64,000 nucleotides of DNA from Sunxiuqinia indica (lineage in GTDB: Bacteria > Bacteroidota > Bacteroidia > Bacteroidales > Prolixibacteraceae). The translations under genes and the position numbers were made by a program. How positions within the stretch are numbered: position 1 is the stretch's first letter; every line of letters starts with the position of its first letter. The stretch covers positions 1 through 64,000 of the forward strand of contig NZ_WVEM01000018.1 of assembly GCF_009847015.1 (NCBI RefSeq), given 5' to 3'. Of the stretch, positions 47,101 to 57,667 are shown one piece after another. The notes beneath the pieces were generated by a model that saw nothing but the letters and a program-made list of their open reading frames with translations, was not told the origin of the DNA and did no database searches.

Positions 47101-50100
47101 ACAATTATTTCCATCTTCAACTTTAACTACGTATTCGCCTGCTGCAACTTGGAATACTTTGCTATTCACATCATCAGCGAAAGCATACGTACCATAAGAC
47201 GTACCGCCAGCATCAGTATTGTTAATTGTTACTTTATATCTCTCACCATCGGTGCTGTATTCGTCATCAACTTCCATTCCTCCAAGTCCATAAGAACCGC
47301 CAGTACCGCCAGCGATGCTAACAGTAATTGTTCCATCTTCTTCTCCATAACAACTTACATTTAAGCTATCAAGTGTCAAAGTAAGCATATCTGGAGTTTC
47401 AACAGTTAAATAAACTGTATCGGCAGGACAAGAAACAGGTTCAGTACTATCATCAACAACAAGTTTATAATCACCAGCTGCTAAATCGTTATAAACAGGT
47501 GATTCTTGCTTGGCAGAACCTATCAGTGTAGATCCCAAAGTCAATGTATAACGATAATCTCCATTACCACCTTTAAATGCGCCAGTAGCGTCAATTACAC
47601 CATCACCAGCTCCATAACATGAAAGTGGACTTGGTGAAATATCATTTTCCTGAGCAATAGACTCGGCACTGGTAATTGTTATTTTCTCACTAACAACAAG
47701 ATTCTGGCAAGAGTCTTTAACGGCAAAATAATAATCACCAGCTAATAACTGAACAGTAGTTGTACTGTCATTTGCCATATCATCATTAAAGAATGGATAC
47801 CAAGTCAAAGTAGAACCAGTATTTTCTAATACAGCTACATCATTGGCATAAGTATATTCATAACGATGTGCTGGACCTTCACTTCCGTCCACATCAATAC
47901 CACTTCCTCCAGTAACCTCAAGAGTTACGCTACCATCCCAAAATTCAGCGCACGAAGCTGCAACAATTGTTGGTTGATTTACCCACTCTAACTCAGGAGC
48001 TTGTTCTATTAGCAGTTCAACAGTATTTGACCAACATCCATTAGGACTCATCGCGGTAATATAATATGTTCCAGCAGGGAATTTATCAGGACCTTCAGTA
48101 GCAGTAGTACCAGCAGCCTCAAATTCTACACCTACATCTCCAGCAGTAGTACTGATGTACAACTTATAATTTACTCCAGTAAATGATGGATAAGTCTTTG
48201 ACGTAATAGTTGTATCGATTGCAACTTCATCACCATAACACTGAATAAATGGAGCTGAGGCAGTAATTTCTTCAACTGGAAGGTCAGCTACCGTAAATTC
48301 AACGGTATCAGTACATCCAAATGCATCACGTACAACAATCACGTGATCACCTTCAGTAACACCAAAAGTAGGATTCATCACCCAATTTGGAGAATTATCC
48401 AATGAATACTGATAGTAAGGGTTGCCATTAATCATGAATGGTTCGCCTTCACCACTGATATATACATCGATACGTCCGTCAGTACGATCTTTACAAGTTG
48501 GTTGAATAATGCTGTTGATTGTAGCAGTCTCATCAATTGCTAATGCCTCACTAGGACCATCAACAACAATCGTTTTATCTACTTCACAACGCTCAGTATT
48601 ATCTGCGTCGCGTGCTGTAATCGTATAAGAACCTGCGGCAAAAGCCATAGCTTCAATTTCAGCTTTAGTATACCAATTAGTTCCACCATCATAGCTAAAT
48701 TCTGGATTGGTTACATTGGCGAAACTTCCAATCGATATAGTACCGTCAACATCGCCGAAGCAAGTAACGTGAGTACTACTTAAAGTAAAGGTAATCACGG
48801 CAGGATCCATTACTGGAACTGAGTTACCACTTTCATCTGTATTTACATATGCGACAGAATCTCCTGGACAAATGTCACCACCTTTTAAATAGACACTATA
48901 ATAGTTCGGATATAATGACCCAACAGTATCACCAACTGCAGCCTCACCAATGTAGGTTCCATCTTGCTCGGTTACAGAGAATACGTAATCACTGCTAGTA
49001 ACAGTAATAGCCGTATCAGCCATCATGTCTACCCAAATTTTTCCAGTTGGCGTTGTTCCACAAGGAACATCCTTATAATCAACACTGAACGAAATTGCTT
49101 CTGGCTCATCAATAGTAACAGAGAAAGTCTCTGTACAGAATGAATCCATTACAGCAATATTATAAGTACCTTCTTCAAGAGTTGTCCATGGATATGTATC
49201 ATTCGTATTTACGGAAAATGGAGTTCCATTATTAACAGAAACCATGTAATGATCTCCATCCCAAGGTTTTCCACCATCTGTTGTGGTTAACGTAATACCA
49301 CCGTCACTACCACCAGTACATTGAACATCCTGATCTTTAGCAACTGATGCACCAATTGGAGCAGGTTCTGTGATGGTTACATCTGTCCAAACAGTTGATC
49401 TTAATCCCGAAACATTGTCTGCAAGAACTAAACATCCATTAGCATCCTGAACAGCAATCCAATATGTTCCAGCACCACGCAAAATCTGGAAATTCTGAGT
49501 ATTATATACATCTAAGTCATCCTCTTGTCCCGCTACCATTTTCGAAACAACATAAGCAGAGTCAACAGCAGGAACAACCCAATAAGTATAAGGCTCAGTA
49601 CCACCGTTAGCAACGATTGTTATTTCTCCATTTCCTCCATTACAAGTTGGATTATCAACACTTGTTGAATACGTAATCGCTCCTGGTGAGTCAATGTCAA
49701 ATGTTTTCTCCAAAGAAATACATCCTGAAGCAGTTTTTACAACAACTGTATTCCCTGTTGAAGGAACAGCAACATTACCTTTATTAGAAGACGAAAATGA
49801 ACTTCCATTAAAAGAATACATATAATTAGCTCCTGTTGGAGTTACAGTAACATCCACATTGGTACCGTGACATAAAGCATCTGCATCTGGTGTTACAGTA
49901 ATAGTTTGAAGATCAGTCTGAACAGTTGCAGTCAAACTACCATCTTCATATTCTGTAGTCTTAACAGCATCTCCTCCTGCAGCTTGATATAGATATTGGC
50001 TGTTTGCCTCATCCCAAACCAAAGTTGTTGTATAACTATTAACAGTACCCAGGACAGCTGCATCAACAGCGAATTGCAAAGTCACAATCTTTGTTGTGTC

Positions 50101-50463
50101 ATTATTTGGCTGAATATCAGTTGCAGTAGCAGAACTCCAATTAAAACTAACAGTACCACCAGTAGCTGAAACTGATAATCCAGAAAGTTCTGAAATAATT
50201 GATCCAGACTTAACGCCAACAAAGTCAAATTTTGAATTGTCAAAATCCAACTCCACATCCATTTCTTTGATTTTCACAAAGTCGCGGACATAAATGTCAA
50301 CTTCATAAAGATTTGACTCACTATAACATTCACTGACAGGCTGTATGTCAGCAAAAGTTTCAAGTGTCGCCTGTGACTCCTGCGCTAAAACCCCTCGAGG
50401 CATAGCAAAAGCCAACAAACCCACTAGCATTAAACTAAAGAGCCGAGTAAATGATTTTCTCAT
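44134..50463 (-). CDS. Giant SprB-repeat surface protein with type IX sorting domain
   Basis: 2109 residues. A signal peptide (to about residue 28, VLAQ) is followed by a cohesin-like beta domain (about 40-170; EVDIYVRDFVKIKEMDVELD). Then come about 15 SprB-type modules marked by C(Y/N)GGxDGxI-like repeats (TCNGGNGEITI, SCYGEEDGTITV, SCYGGNDGEMVI, TCNGGADGKLTI). Two bacterial Ig-like/SbsA-type domains follow (VTADPASGDDMEQTFDVVLT; TYSPEDGATIADNHPTLVV). The C-terminus is a type IX sorting domain beginning VYPNPFDGFVTVDN. The product should be secreted by the PorT-containing system and fixed to the cell surface as an adhesin, with gliding as a possible role. The gene is monocistronic. Confidence 0.93.
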   Translation of the reverse strand: MRKSFTRLFSLMLVGLLAFAMPRGVLAQESQATLETFADIQPVSECYSESNLYEVDIYVRDFVKIKEMDVELDFDNSKFDFVGVKSGSIISELSGLSVSATGGTVSFNWSSATATDIQPNNDTTKIVTLQFAVDAAVLGTVNSYTTTLVWDEANSQYLYQAAGGDAVKTTEYEDGSLTATVQTDLQTITVTPDADALCHGTNVDVTVTPTGANYMYSFNGSSFSSSNKGNVAVPSTGNTVVVKTASGCISLEKTFDIDSPGAITYSTSVDNPTCNGGNGEITIVANGGTEPYTYWVVPAVDSAYVVSKMVAGQEDDLDVYNTQNFQILRGAGTYWIAVQDANGCLVLADNVSGLRSTVWTDVTITEPAPIGASVAKDQDVQCTGGSDGGITLTTTDGGKPWDGDHYMVSVNNGTPFSVNTNDTYPWTTLEEGTYNIAVMDSFCTETFSVTIDEPEAISFSVDYKDVPCGTTPTGKIWVDMMADTAITVTSSDYVFSVTEQDGTYIGEAAVGDTVGSLYPNYYSVYLKGGDICPGDSVAYVNTDESGNSVPVMDPAVITFTLSSTHVTCFGDVDGTISIGSFANVTNPEFSYDGGTNWYTKAEIEAMAFAAGSYTITARDADNTERCEVDKTIVVDGPSEALAIDETATINSIIQPTCKDRTDGRIDVYISGEGEPFMINGNPYYQYSLDNSPNWVMNPTFGVTEGDHVIVVRDAFGCTDTVEFTVADLPVEEITASAPFIQCYGDEVAIDTTITSKTYPSFTGVNYKLYISTTAGDVGVEFEAAGTTATEGPDKFPAGTYYITAMSPNGCWSNTVELLIEQAPELEWVNQPTIVAASCAEFWDGSVTLEVTGGSGIDVDGSEGPAHRYEYTYANDVAVLENTGSTLTWYPFFNDDMANDSTTTVQLLAGDYYFAVKDSCQNLVVSEKITITSAESIAQENDISPSPLSCYGAGDGVIDATGAFKGGNGDYRYTLTLGSTLIGSAKQESPVYNDLAAGDYKLVVDDSTEPVSCPADTVYLTVETPDMLTLTLDSLNVSCYGEEDGTITVSIAGGTGGSYGLGGMEVDDEYSTDGERYKVTINNTDAGGTSYGTYAFADDVNSKVFQVAAGEYVVKVEDGNNCSVIDTIEVVQPDMWDVELSSKIPTDCEMDDPDGEITITLTGGWPGYAPQVKLNDGSWYNASAVTGGYSYLFDELDYGNYTVYYRIEPADATANGADPSALCNGSETESLSLPSPFDYTVAINDVSCYGGNDGEMVITDVSGGNGTGYQFQLVSSDNPTYDESDDALWEPKDSEGDAMYVTAFTFDTLTYGHYTLYIRDNTGFSFSTCQIPESWEVNQPDTLKITENRWLADVTCNGGADGKLTIEVEGGTAPYEYAITRSDLASPSHPYTMPSNVYAGWQSDASFTGLEQGTYIAWVKDAKGCFTGGEVRQSGAVIDQHRVVIDEPVEIVVTDTTTTPATCYGVEDGTIKIASVVGGNGGPFTYTVEGTKYDGTSVSYLFEVDSEGDDFTGVNDVLENVFASVDDTSMYIGMEDKYEVTAYDVKGCPAESFYIAVHQPEEFVIDIVVDEDAFICANDLSGIIDIVTVEGGNGSVLYDLYRDGDMVRSQTPINSHVVSSGHEYVVVATDAEGCEARDTIMIETPEPVVIADIKDLTCYGEVSPTVRITATSEEGRDLMVRYQKVEGASTVGAWSSWMAFNEEDGTATHVYSSGLTYGDDNESDGHYNFQVKDEFGCISEVVFETFVPVQNELTASFSVEGTVLTISDIEGGIAPYMLMVDGVDMGAVAGEVVVDSLVVGANVITIMDSHECVADTSVTLEELMVTADPASGDDMEQTFDVVLTFNREVTIMEGDITGGTVTPGTGTEFTVAMTGADGDDLTLTAGSTIMDMGGNALTETTFTYTVGDNTGPMPATYSPEDGATIADNHPTLVVTFDEDVVAGSGNVYITKVGGTTPVLTIPLTAGMVDGATVTVDYTYDPEVGGLNKNTEYSVTFDAGLVADAAGNESAGLTDDTVWNFTTGDFATGAEEINGSLEFKVYPNPFDGFVTVDNADKLSRIIVTNVAGQRVKDIVSPDTNIDLGDLRSGIYLMTLITKDDVVAKTERLVKK

Positions 50464-50819
50464 AGCATTTGTTTTTTAATTGTACTTAATTGATTGATTG
50501 ATTGTATTATATCATCCATATTCATAAATCTCTAATACGGCCAAGGCATAACTTTCGCCAAGACTTTACAAACCTATAAAATTTATCAGCAATGTACAAG
50601 CGTTTTTTCGCATAAAAACAAAGATTTTTTACACAAATTAACAAATACCAAAAGCCCCCAACTGCGGAGTATATGCAAAGTTCCAACGCTTTCCATTTGA
50701 AGATTAACTTAATAATATAACTAGTAATCGGGATTTTACGACTTCAATGAACACCTCAAATCTTCTTTCAAATTCCAGGGATCGATACTCGAAAAAATCT
50801 CAATACAATATTTTATAGA
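50464..50819. other. Divergent gap upstream of the giant gene
   Basis: About 355 A+T-rich bases with a short GATT tandem (50489-50504) near the start of the giant gene. I see no gene or RNA here. Confidence 0.4.
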
Positions 50820-50827
50820 TATCTTTG
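50820..50827 (+). promoter_or_regulatory. -7 box of the small lipoprotein gene
   Basis: TATCTTTG matches TAnnTTTG exactly and ends 21 bases before ATG 50849 (12 before ATG 50840). No clear -33 TTTG is present. Confidence 0.45.
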
Positions 50828-50839
50828 TTTTAATAACAA

Positions 50840-51070
50840 ATGACAAACATGAAATTAAAACCAACTGATAGACTGATAGTTACTGTTGCAACAGTTCTCT
50901 TATTCTCAATTTCCTCATGCAAAACCTGCAAATGTCCGGCATACAGCCAACAGTTGGATAAGAAAGAAAATATAGAACTCAGCATACCTTCAACGGTTGG
51001 CGCAAACAACACGGGGAAATTGATTTTAAACGACATAGCCCAAATTGAAAATGAACAGGCCAATTTATAG
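50840..51070 (+). CDS. Small CKTCKCPAYS-type lipoprotein
   Basis: 76 residues (73 if the second ATG at 50849 is used, which suits the promoter better). A basic start, a hydrophobic segment (12-24) and Cys27 at the end of FSISSC give a lipoprotein signal. The mature start CKTCKCPAYS is a short motif I have seen on small Bacteroidota lipoproteins, and is cysteine-rich. The remainder is polar and unassigned. No partner gene is adjacent. Confidence 0.65.
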   Translation: MTNMKLKPTDRLIVTVATVLLFSISSCKTCKCPAYSQQLDKKENIELSIPSTVGANNTGKLILNDIAQIENEQANL

Positions 51071-51660
51071 GTTTTCAGAAGGCATCCTAAACCATGTTTT
51101 AAAACACGTATGCAGTTGATAAAAGTACGGCACAAACTAATTCGTGCATTTTTTTGCTCCATACCCGGATGAGATTATTTCTACAGAACACGGAAAGCCA
51201 ACCACTATTTCCAATTTTACGACGGAACTCCGCGCCACCCGCACAGTTCTCACTCAAACACGATGGCTAGAAACGGCAATAATTCAATATATTTCAACAA
51301 CTTAGGTGATTTTAAACCCTCTGAGAATTCAATATTTCAAGCAAACACGTGGAAATACACAGTATTTTTATTTCTAAACCACTTACCAGAAGCCAAATTT
51401 GAGCGGGCTATACAATTATATATACACCAAAAAACTTATCGTATAATTTATAACTGCCATTGAGTTCACCTTGAACCGATCAATAACAATCGAATAAAAA
51501 AGGAATAACTACTTTCAACTGCTTTAGAGAACTCTATAGGCAAATATGTAGGAAATCATTACGCAAAAAAGAATCAATTATACAATGAACTCAATTTGAA
51601 GTTTCAAAAGGAAACATTAACTGAATTTTAAGCTCTCGTGAAAATAAATAAATCAAAATC
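51071..51660. other. Gene-free stretch before gapA
   Basis: About 590 bases of A+T-rich DNA. A 66-codon frame at 51263-51463 has no recognisable domain, start signal or codon pattern and was not accepted. No repeat or stable hairpin was noticed. Confidence 0.5.
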
Positions 51661-51666
51661 GAAAAA

Positions 51667-51698
51667 TTTGATCATCTAGATTTTAGTTAGTTATTTTG
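51667..51698 (+). promoter_or_regulatory. Probable gapA promoter
   Basis: TTTG (51667-51670), 20-base spacer, then TTATTTTG (51691-51698), one base off TAnnTTTG. The leader to the gapA ATG is about 70 bases. Confidence 0.5.
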
Positions 51699-51745
51699 TG
51701 GGGCTTTGAAAAAAATAGATAAAAGCTAATAAATCAAAAGAATAA

Positions 51746-52780
<1,035 letters not shown>

Positions 52781-52803
52781 TTACTGAAACCAATTAGAAT
52801 ATT

Positions 52804-52832
52804 GAAGGGCATCCGGTTGGGTGCCCTTTTTT
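52804..52832 (+). terminator. Terminator of gapA
   Basis: GGGCATCC and GGGTGCCC (52807-52814, 52819-52826) pair with one G-U around a GGTT-containing loop, followed by six T. Confidence 0.9.
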
Positions 52833-52889
52833 GTCATACAGCTTACCAGAATTGACTAGTTGGAACTGTCGTTCGAATTACCAAGAAGA

Positions 52890-54137
52890 CTATTCATACC
52901 GAAGACTTTCAATCGGGTCCATACGTGCTGCTTTTTGCGCAGGATAATAACCTGAAATAATTCCAACAGCAAAACACAACAATACCCCGCTAAACATCCA
53001 CAACCAAGGCACAATAAACTGACTGTCAATCATCATTGAAATGATATTGCCGACCAGAATTCCAAAAACGATACCTACAACACCTCCAATTTGACCAATC
53101 ACAACAGCTTCAATTAAAAACTGCTGACGAACTAACGAAGAATTCGCCCCGATTGCTTTCCTAATACCGATTTCGCGAGTTCGTTCCGTTACCGAAACCA
53201 GCATAATATTCATCAAGCCAACAGCAGCGCCAAAAAGAGTAATGAATCCAATGATAGTCGCTACAAGTGTGATATTTCGAATATTATTCAATAGCATATT
53301 AACCAGATTATCGCTCTTCTCAATATTGAAATCCGTTTCATCAGTAGGTCGTAAATTTCTTACGTTGCGAAAATCAGCTTCGGCCTGCCCAATAGCAGCC
53401 TCAAGCAATTGAGCATTGTCAACCTTTATCTGAATATCGAAATTCATTTGTGGCCTGGAAAAATAATTCCGCACAGTGTAATACGGTAGAAAACAAATCT
53501 CATCCCCACCACTGCCAAAGCCGCCACCTTTTGGCTTGAGTGTGCCGATTACCTCATAACGCCCGGCTCCAATACTTACCTCTTTATGAAGCGGATTTTC
53601 ATTTTTATCAAACAGCCTTTTAACCAACCCACTACCGAGCAACACTTTATTTAAGCCTGACTCGATATCCGTATTGGAAAAATTACGCCCTCGTTCTATT
53701 TCAAACCCTGATGTTGCCAGGTAATTTTCGTCAACTCCACGAACGTTAACATTCGGATTGGATTTCTTTGTCTGAAACTTCACCGTCGCATTTCCGCTAC
53801 CAGCAACAGAAGTAGAAACGATGGCAGGAAAACTAAAGCGCTCCTTAAATTCCTGTGCCTCATAATAACTAATGTATTGATGATTTTTTTTCCGCATCCG
53901 GCTTTCACCTTGCTGAACCTGTATTGTCCGCGAAGTAACTGTAAACGAATTTGCCCCCATAAAGTTAAACTCATTGGTAATAGAAGCCTTGATTGAATCA
54001 ATAGCAGTTAGTATTCCCACAAGTGCTGTAATTCCAATTGCAATAATCAAAACGGTTAGAATAGTGCGCAATAAATTCGACTGAATGGCATTCAACGAAA
54101 TTCTCAAATTCTCAAAGACTAATGTTTGATATTGCAT
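52890..54137 (-). CDS. MacB/FtsX-type ABC transporter permease
   Basis: 415 residues. The N-terminal transmembrane helix (about 20-42) is followed by a large periplasmic MacB core domain (about 50-270). Three C-terminal helices form the FtsX domain, with [25 protein letters not shown] as signature. These mechanotransmission permeases move substrates such as lipoproteins, peptides or drugs out of the periplasm with an ATPase. No ATPase gene adjoins it here, so the partner is encoded elsewhere. Confidence 0.93.
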   Translation of the reverse strand: MQYQTLVFENLRISLNAIQSNLLRTILTVLIIAIGITALVGILTAIDSIKASITNEFNFMGANSFTVTSRTIQVQQGESRMRKKNHQYISYYEAQEFKERFSFPAIVSTSVAGSGNATVKFQTKKSNPNVNVRGVDENYLATSGFEIERGRNFSNTDIESGLNKVLLGSGLVKRLFDKNENPLHKEVSIGAGRYEVIGTLKPKGGGFGSGGDEICFLPYYTVRNYFSRPQMNFDIQIKVDNAQLLEAAIGQAEADFRNVRNLRPTDETDFNIEKSDNLVNMLLNNIRNITLVATIIGFITLFGAAVGLMNIMLVSVTERTREIGIRKAIGANSSLVRQQFLIEAVVIGQIGGVVGIVFGILVGNIISMMIDSQFIVPWLWMFSGVLLCFAVGIISGYYPAQKAARMDPIESLRYE

Positions 54138-54458
54138 AATAATAATTTTCGAACTGGTAAGATCACTAATTAAAAATACTAAAACAATGGATTCATCAAC
54201 AAATTTTTCGAATTTAAAAGACCATTTTTCATCGAATACACGAAATTTAAGTTCAATTTTTCGTTAATCGTGCCAATCAAAAACAAAAACAAACCAGCTC
54301 CAAATTACTATCAACCAAAACAATAAACAAGACAAATCTTCAATTAATCTTTTTTAACATTTATAAACTAACCTTTTGCAACCTCTCACCGTTAAAAACA
54401 CCTGTGTGCTTAAATAACAACTTTAATTACTGAAGATTTTTTCAGAAAAGAGAACTGC
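54138..54458. other. Divergent gap without visible elements
   Basis: About 320 A+T-rich bases between the ABC permease and the plus-strand passenger-like gene. No full promoter consensus, repeat or RNA was found. Confidence 0.4.
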
Positions 54459-54986
54459 ATGGTATATCAGTTTAAAATAACATCTATCGAAAATTCGGAG
54501 TTTTTACGCGTAATTGAAATAGATGCGGAAAGAAGTTTTGCTGATCTCCATTGGTGCATTCAAAATTGTTGTCAATTTACTTCAGATCAACTCGCCTCTT
54601 TTTTTGTTGCGGGCGACAATTTCGGAGTACAAAAGGAAATTACATTTTTAGATTGTGGCAAAAACGGTTCCCGGATTGAGGTCATGGGAAAAACCCAACT
54701 ATATGATATCCTCTCTGACACAGGGCAGCGCTTGCTGTATGTGTTCGATTTTTTTAGTGACAGATCTTTTTATATTGAATTAACTGAAATTTACATGAAA
54801 AAGAATCTTCAAGAAAACCAAGTCACCGAGATTAAAGGTGATGCCCCTGCACAAGTACTGGAAGAAGAACTCCAGGACCAGGGTCAAGTAATTCTCGAAA
54901 CGGAGAATGGTTACCAGGATTATGGTGATTTAGATGATTATACCGAAATTTTTGGAGAAATGGAGGATCTAATCGAAGGGGACTAA
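54459..54986 (+). CDS. pRiA4b ORF-3/IS1096-passenger-like protein
   Basis: 175 residues. The N-terminal domain (YQFKITSIENSEFLRVIEID, HWCIQNCCQF) and RLLYVFDFFSDRSFYIEL match the pRiA4b ORF-3-like fold, first seen beside IS1096. An acidic tail (about 130-175, EMEDLIEGD) follows. There is no transposase nearby, and in Bacteroidota such genes commonly stand beside miaA, so it is probably a resident gene. Molecular role is unknown. Confidence 0.82.
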   Translation: MVYQFKITSIENSEFLRVIEIDAERSFADLHWCIQNCCQFTSDQLASFFVAGDNFGVQKEITFLDCGKNGSRIEVMGKTQLYDILSDTGQRLLYVFDFFSDRSFYIELTEIYMKKNLQENQVTEIKGDAPAQVLEEELQDQGQVILETENGYQDYGDLDDYTEIFGEMEDLIEGD

Positions 54987-55006
54987 CAGGTCCCCTTCCT
55001 GTTTTT
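54976..55006 (+). terminator. Terminator overlapping a stop codon
   Basis: AAGGGGAC (54976-54983) pairs perfectly with GTCCCCTT (54990-54997). The loop holds the TAA stop of the passenger-like gene, and CCTG plus five T follow. Confidence 0.85.
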
Positions 55007-55045
55007 AGGTAAAACCTTTACCTTTGCCCTTCAACTATTCAAACA

Positions 55046-55951
55046 ATGCGTAAAACACTAATTGTTATTCAAGGGCCTACCGGTATTGGAAAAACAAAAC
55101 TAAGCATCGGGCTTGCAAACTATTTCAACACCGAAATAATTTCATCCGATTCCCGTCAACTTTTTAAAGAACTTTCCATTGGGACAGCTGTCCCTTCTCC
55201 AGATGAGCTGAATCAAATTCCTCATCACTTTATCCATTCACATTCCATTCACGAAAACTACAATGCGAGCCGCTTCGAAAGCGAGGCCATCAAATTAATC
55301 ACTGATTTATTTGAAACGCATTCAACTGTGATTCTAAGTGGTGGCTCCATGCTGTATGTTGATGCTGTATGCAACGGGATTGATTTCCAGCCGGATGTTG
55401 ATCCTGAAATTCGCAAACAATTAACTCGAGAATTCGAGGAAACCGGTTTGGAGCACCTGCGGCTGAAACTGAAGCAACTCGACCCCGCATATTACCAAAA
55501 AGTCGATTTAAAGAATCCTAAACGTATTATTCGAGCTCTTGAAATATGCATGATGACTGGCAAAACCTTTACCTCTTTTCGAACTAAAACCGTAAAACAA
55601 CGCCCATTTAAAATTATTAAAATTGGTCTGAACATGGACCGGGAGCAACTTTACAATCGAATCAACAAACGCGTTGACCAAATGATGGAAGAAGGTTTGG
55701 AGGACGAAGTGCGTCGTGTATTTCCTTACAAAAATCTAAACTCATTAAATACAGTTGGATACAAAGAACTATTTGCCTACCTGGATGGCGAGATCACCAA
55801 AGAAAAAGCGGTGGAGCTGATCAAACGAAACAGCCGTCACTACGCTCGAAAACAGTTGACCTGGCTACGGAAAGATGAAAACATACATTGGTACGAGCCT
55901 CATCAAACAAATGAAATCACTAAATTTATCGAAATTAGTATTGCAGAATGA
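55046..55951 (+). CDS. miaA: tRNA dimethylallyltransferase
   Basis: 301 residues. P-loop GPTGIGKTKLS (11-21), the DSRQLF motif that contacts A37/U36, and the tRNA-binding C-terminal region ending RHYARKQLTWLRKDENIHWY. It adds an isopentenyl group to A37 of tRNAs reading UNN codons, such as the tRNA-Tyr in this window. Its stop overlaps the start of the NUDIX gene by four bases. Confidence 0.97.
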   Translation: MRKTLIVIQGPTGIGKTKLSIGLANYFNTEIISSDSRQLFKELSIGTAVPSPDELNQIPHHFIHSHSIHENYNASRFESEAIKLITDLFETHSTVILSGGSMLYVDAVCNGIDFQPDVDPEIRKQLTREFEETGLEHLRLKLKQLDPAYYQKVDLKNPKRIIRALEICMMTGKTFTSFRTKTVKQRPFKIIKIGLNMDREQLYNRINKRVDQMMEEGLEDEVRRVFPYKNLNSLNTVGYKELFAYLDGEITKEKAVELIKRNSRHYARKQLTWLRKDENIHWYEPHQTNEITKFIEISIAE

Positions 55952-56412
55952 ACCAGCAAGCCAACGCAAAATTTAATATTCGTGTTTACGGACTCTTTGT
56001 GAATGAAGATGATGAGGTATTATTAACTGATGAATTTCAACTCAATACAAAAATGACGAAATTTCCCGGCGGCGGGCTTCAATTTGGAGAAGGCACAATT
56101 GATTGCCTAAAGCGTGAAATGCAGGAGGAGTGCGATCAGAAAATTGAACAAATAGTGCATTTTTACACCACCGACTTCTATCAGAAAGCATGCTATTTTG
56201 AAAATCAACAACTGATCAGTATTTATTACAAGGCCAAACTAAAACCACCAGTCAACTTTAAAATCTCAACCAAAGCTTTTGATTTTACTGAACTAAAAAA
56301 CGGAAGTCAATCCTTTCGCTGGGTTAAAATAAAAGAGCTAAAAGCTGATGAATTATCTTTCCCAATTGACAAACATGTTGCAAATTTGCTGATCCAGCAA
56401 ACAGAAGAGTAA
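55948..56412 (+). CDS. NUDIX hydrolase
   Basis: 154 residues with an intact Nudix box: GGGLQFGEGTIDCLKREMQEE fits GX5EX7REUXEE. It hydrolyses a nucleoside diphosphate linked to another moiety; the substrate cannot be told. Coupled to miaA by ATGA. Repeat copy 3 begins eight bases after its stop. Confidence 0.93.
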   Translation: MNQQANAKFNIRVYGLFVNEDDEVLLTDEFQLNTKMTKFPGGGLQFGEGTIDCLKREMQEECDQKIEQIVHFYTTDFYQKACYFENQQLISIYYKAKLKPPVNFKISTKAFDFTELKNGSQSFRWVKIKELKADELSFPIDKHVANLLIQQTEE

Positions 56413-56419
56413 GTTTAAA

Positions 56420-56508
56420 TAGTGCAAATAATTTAGTGTCATGTTTCGAGTCTTTAACAATTTGTGACAGAAGCGAAACCGAAAATATCAAACAGGTCCG
56501 TGACCTTA
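56420..56508 (+). repeat. 89-bp dispersed repeat, copy 3
   Basis: The most divergent copy, with about five substitutions relative to copy 1, but both potential stems are unchanged. It fills the gap between NUDIX and the glycosyltransferase and ends 10 bases before the latter's ATG, so it would form its 5' leader. Confidence 0.9.
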
Positions 56509-56518
56509 GCAAAAAAAC

Positions 56519-57667
56519 ATGATCAAAACTGTAAAAATAATTGGCCCAGCCTATCCGTTCCGTGGAGGATTAGCATCCTACAATCAACGCTTGGCAGAGG
56601 AGTTTCAATCACAGGGAATGGAAGTTGAAATTGAAACCTTTACGGTTCAATACCCCAATTTGCTGTTCCCCGGGAAGTCGCAATATGTAGATGGTGCTGC
56701 TCCCGACAATTTAAACATCAAGCGAACCGTCAACTCTGTAAACCCGATTAATTGGATAAAAGTTGGCACACGTATTCAAAAAGAGAAGCCCGATCTACTA
56801 ATGGTTCGCTATTGGCTGCCGTTTATGGGCCCGGTTCTGGGTACAATTTGTCGTCTGGTGAGAAAAAATAAACACACCAAAGTTATATGCTTAGCTGACA
56901 ATATCATTCCGCATGAAAAAAGGCCGGGTGACAAACCATTTACAAGCTATTTCATGAAAAGCATCGATGGGATGGTTGCCATGTCGCAATCTGTCCTCAA
57001 CGACATAGACACCTTCAATCCCAGACTTCCTCGGGCACTTTGTCCTCATCCGCTATTTGACAATTTTGGAGAGAAAATTGAAAAAGAAAAAGCCAAAGAA
57101 TTACTTCAACTTGAGCAAGGAGTTAGTTATTTGCTTTTCTTTGGTTTTATTCGGGATTACAAAGGACTAGACCTTCTATTGAACGCAATTTCGGATGAAC
57201 GAATAAAAAAACTACCGGTCAAGCTAATCATTGCCGGTGAGTTTTACACAAAGCCCGAACCCTATCTGCAAATGATAGAAAGTCTCGGATTGAAAGATCA
57301 CGTTTTACTACATACTGACTTTATCCCCAACGAAAAAGTCAGTCAATACTTTAGCGCATCAGACCTGGTGGTGCAACCATACAAGCATGCCACACAAAGT
57401 GGTGTAACTCAAATTGGCTATCACTTTGAAAAATCGATGCTGGTAACCGATGTTGGTGGCCTTTCCGAAATTATTCCTGACAAGAAAATAGGTTATGTAG
57501 TCGCTCCAAACGAAAAAGCAATATCCGATGCACTATTGGATTTTTACGAAAAAAATCGTCAGCCTCTATTCGAAAAAAATATCATTGAAGAGAAGAAAAA
57601 GTTTTCGTGGACCAATATGGTAAATGCTTTTATTTCCGTTTACAACAAACTAAACCAGACCAAATGA
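56519..57667 (+). CDS. Glycosyltransferase, GT-B (group 1) type
   Basis: 382 residues. N-terminal glycine loop PAYPFRGGLASYNQRLAEEF, a middle LLFFGFIRDYKGLDLLLNAI, and the C-terminal donor site with LVVQPYKHATQSGVTQIGYHFEKS. This is the GT4-like retaining family that uses nucleotide sugars to build surface glycans or LPS. The next gene, gmhA, makes heptose precursors, which suggests LPS core or S-layer glycan work. Start ATG follows repeat copy 3. Confidence 0.93.
   Translation: MIKTVKIIGPAYPFRGGLASYNQRLAEEFQSQGMEVEIETFTVQYPNLLFPGKSQYVDGAAPDNLNIKRTVNSVNPINWIKVGTRIQKEKPDLLMVRYWLPFMGPVLGTICRLVRKNKHTKVICLADNIIPHEKRPGDKPFTSYFMKSIDGMVAMSQSVLNDIDTFNPRLPRALCPHPLFDNFGEKIEKEKAKELLQLEQGVSYLLFFGFIRDYKGLDLLLNAISDERIKKLPVKLIIAGEFYTKPEPYLQMIESLGLKDHVLLHTDFIPNEKVSQYFSASDLVVQPYKHATQSGVTQIGYHFEKSMLVTDVGGLSEIIPDKKIGYVVAPNEKAISDALLDFYEKNRQPLFEKNIIEEKKKFSWTNMVNAFISVYNKLNQTK

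Noticed and set aside
51263-51463. 66-codon plus-strand frame before gapA
   Set aside because: No domain, no promoter or ribosome site, composition like the surrounding non-coding DNA.
54459-54986. Insertion sequence, because of the IS1096-passenger similarity
   Set aside because: No transposase, inverted ends or target duplication nearby; the gene sits in an ordinary chromosomal setting.
57607-57663. Longer start for gmhA inside the glycosyltransferase gene
   Set aside because: The added 19 residues are an out-of-frame reading of the upstream gene; ATG 57664 gives the family-typical N-terminus.
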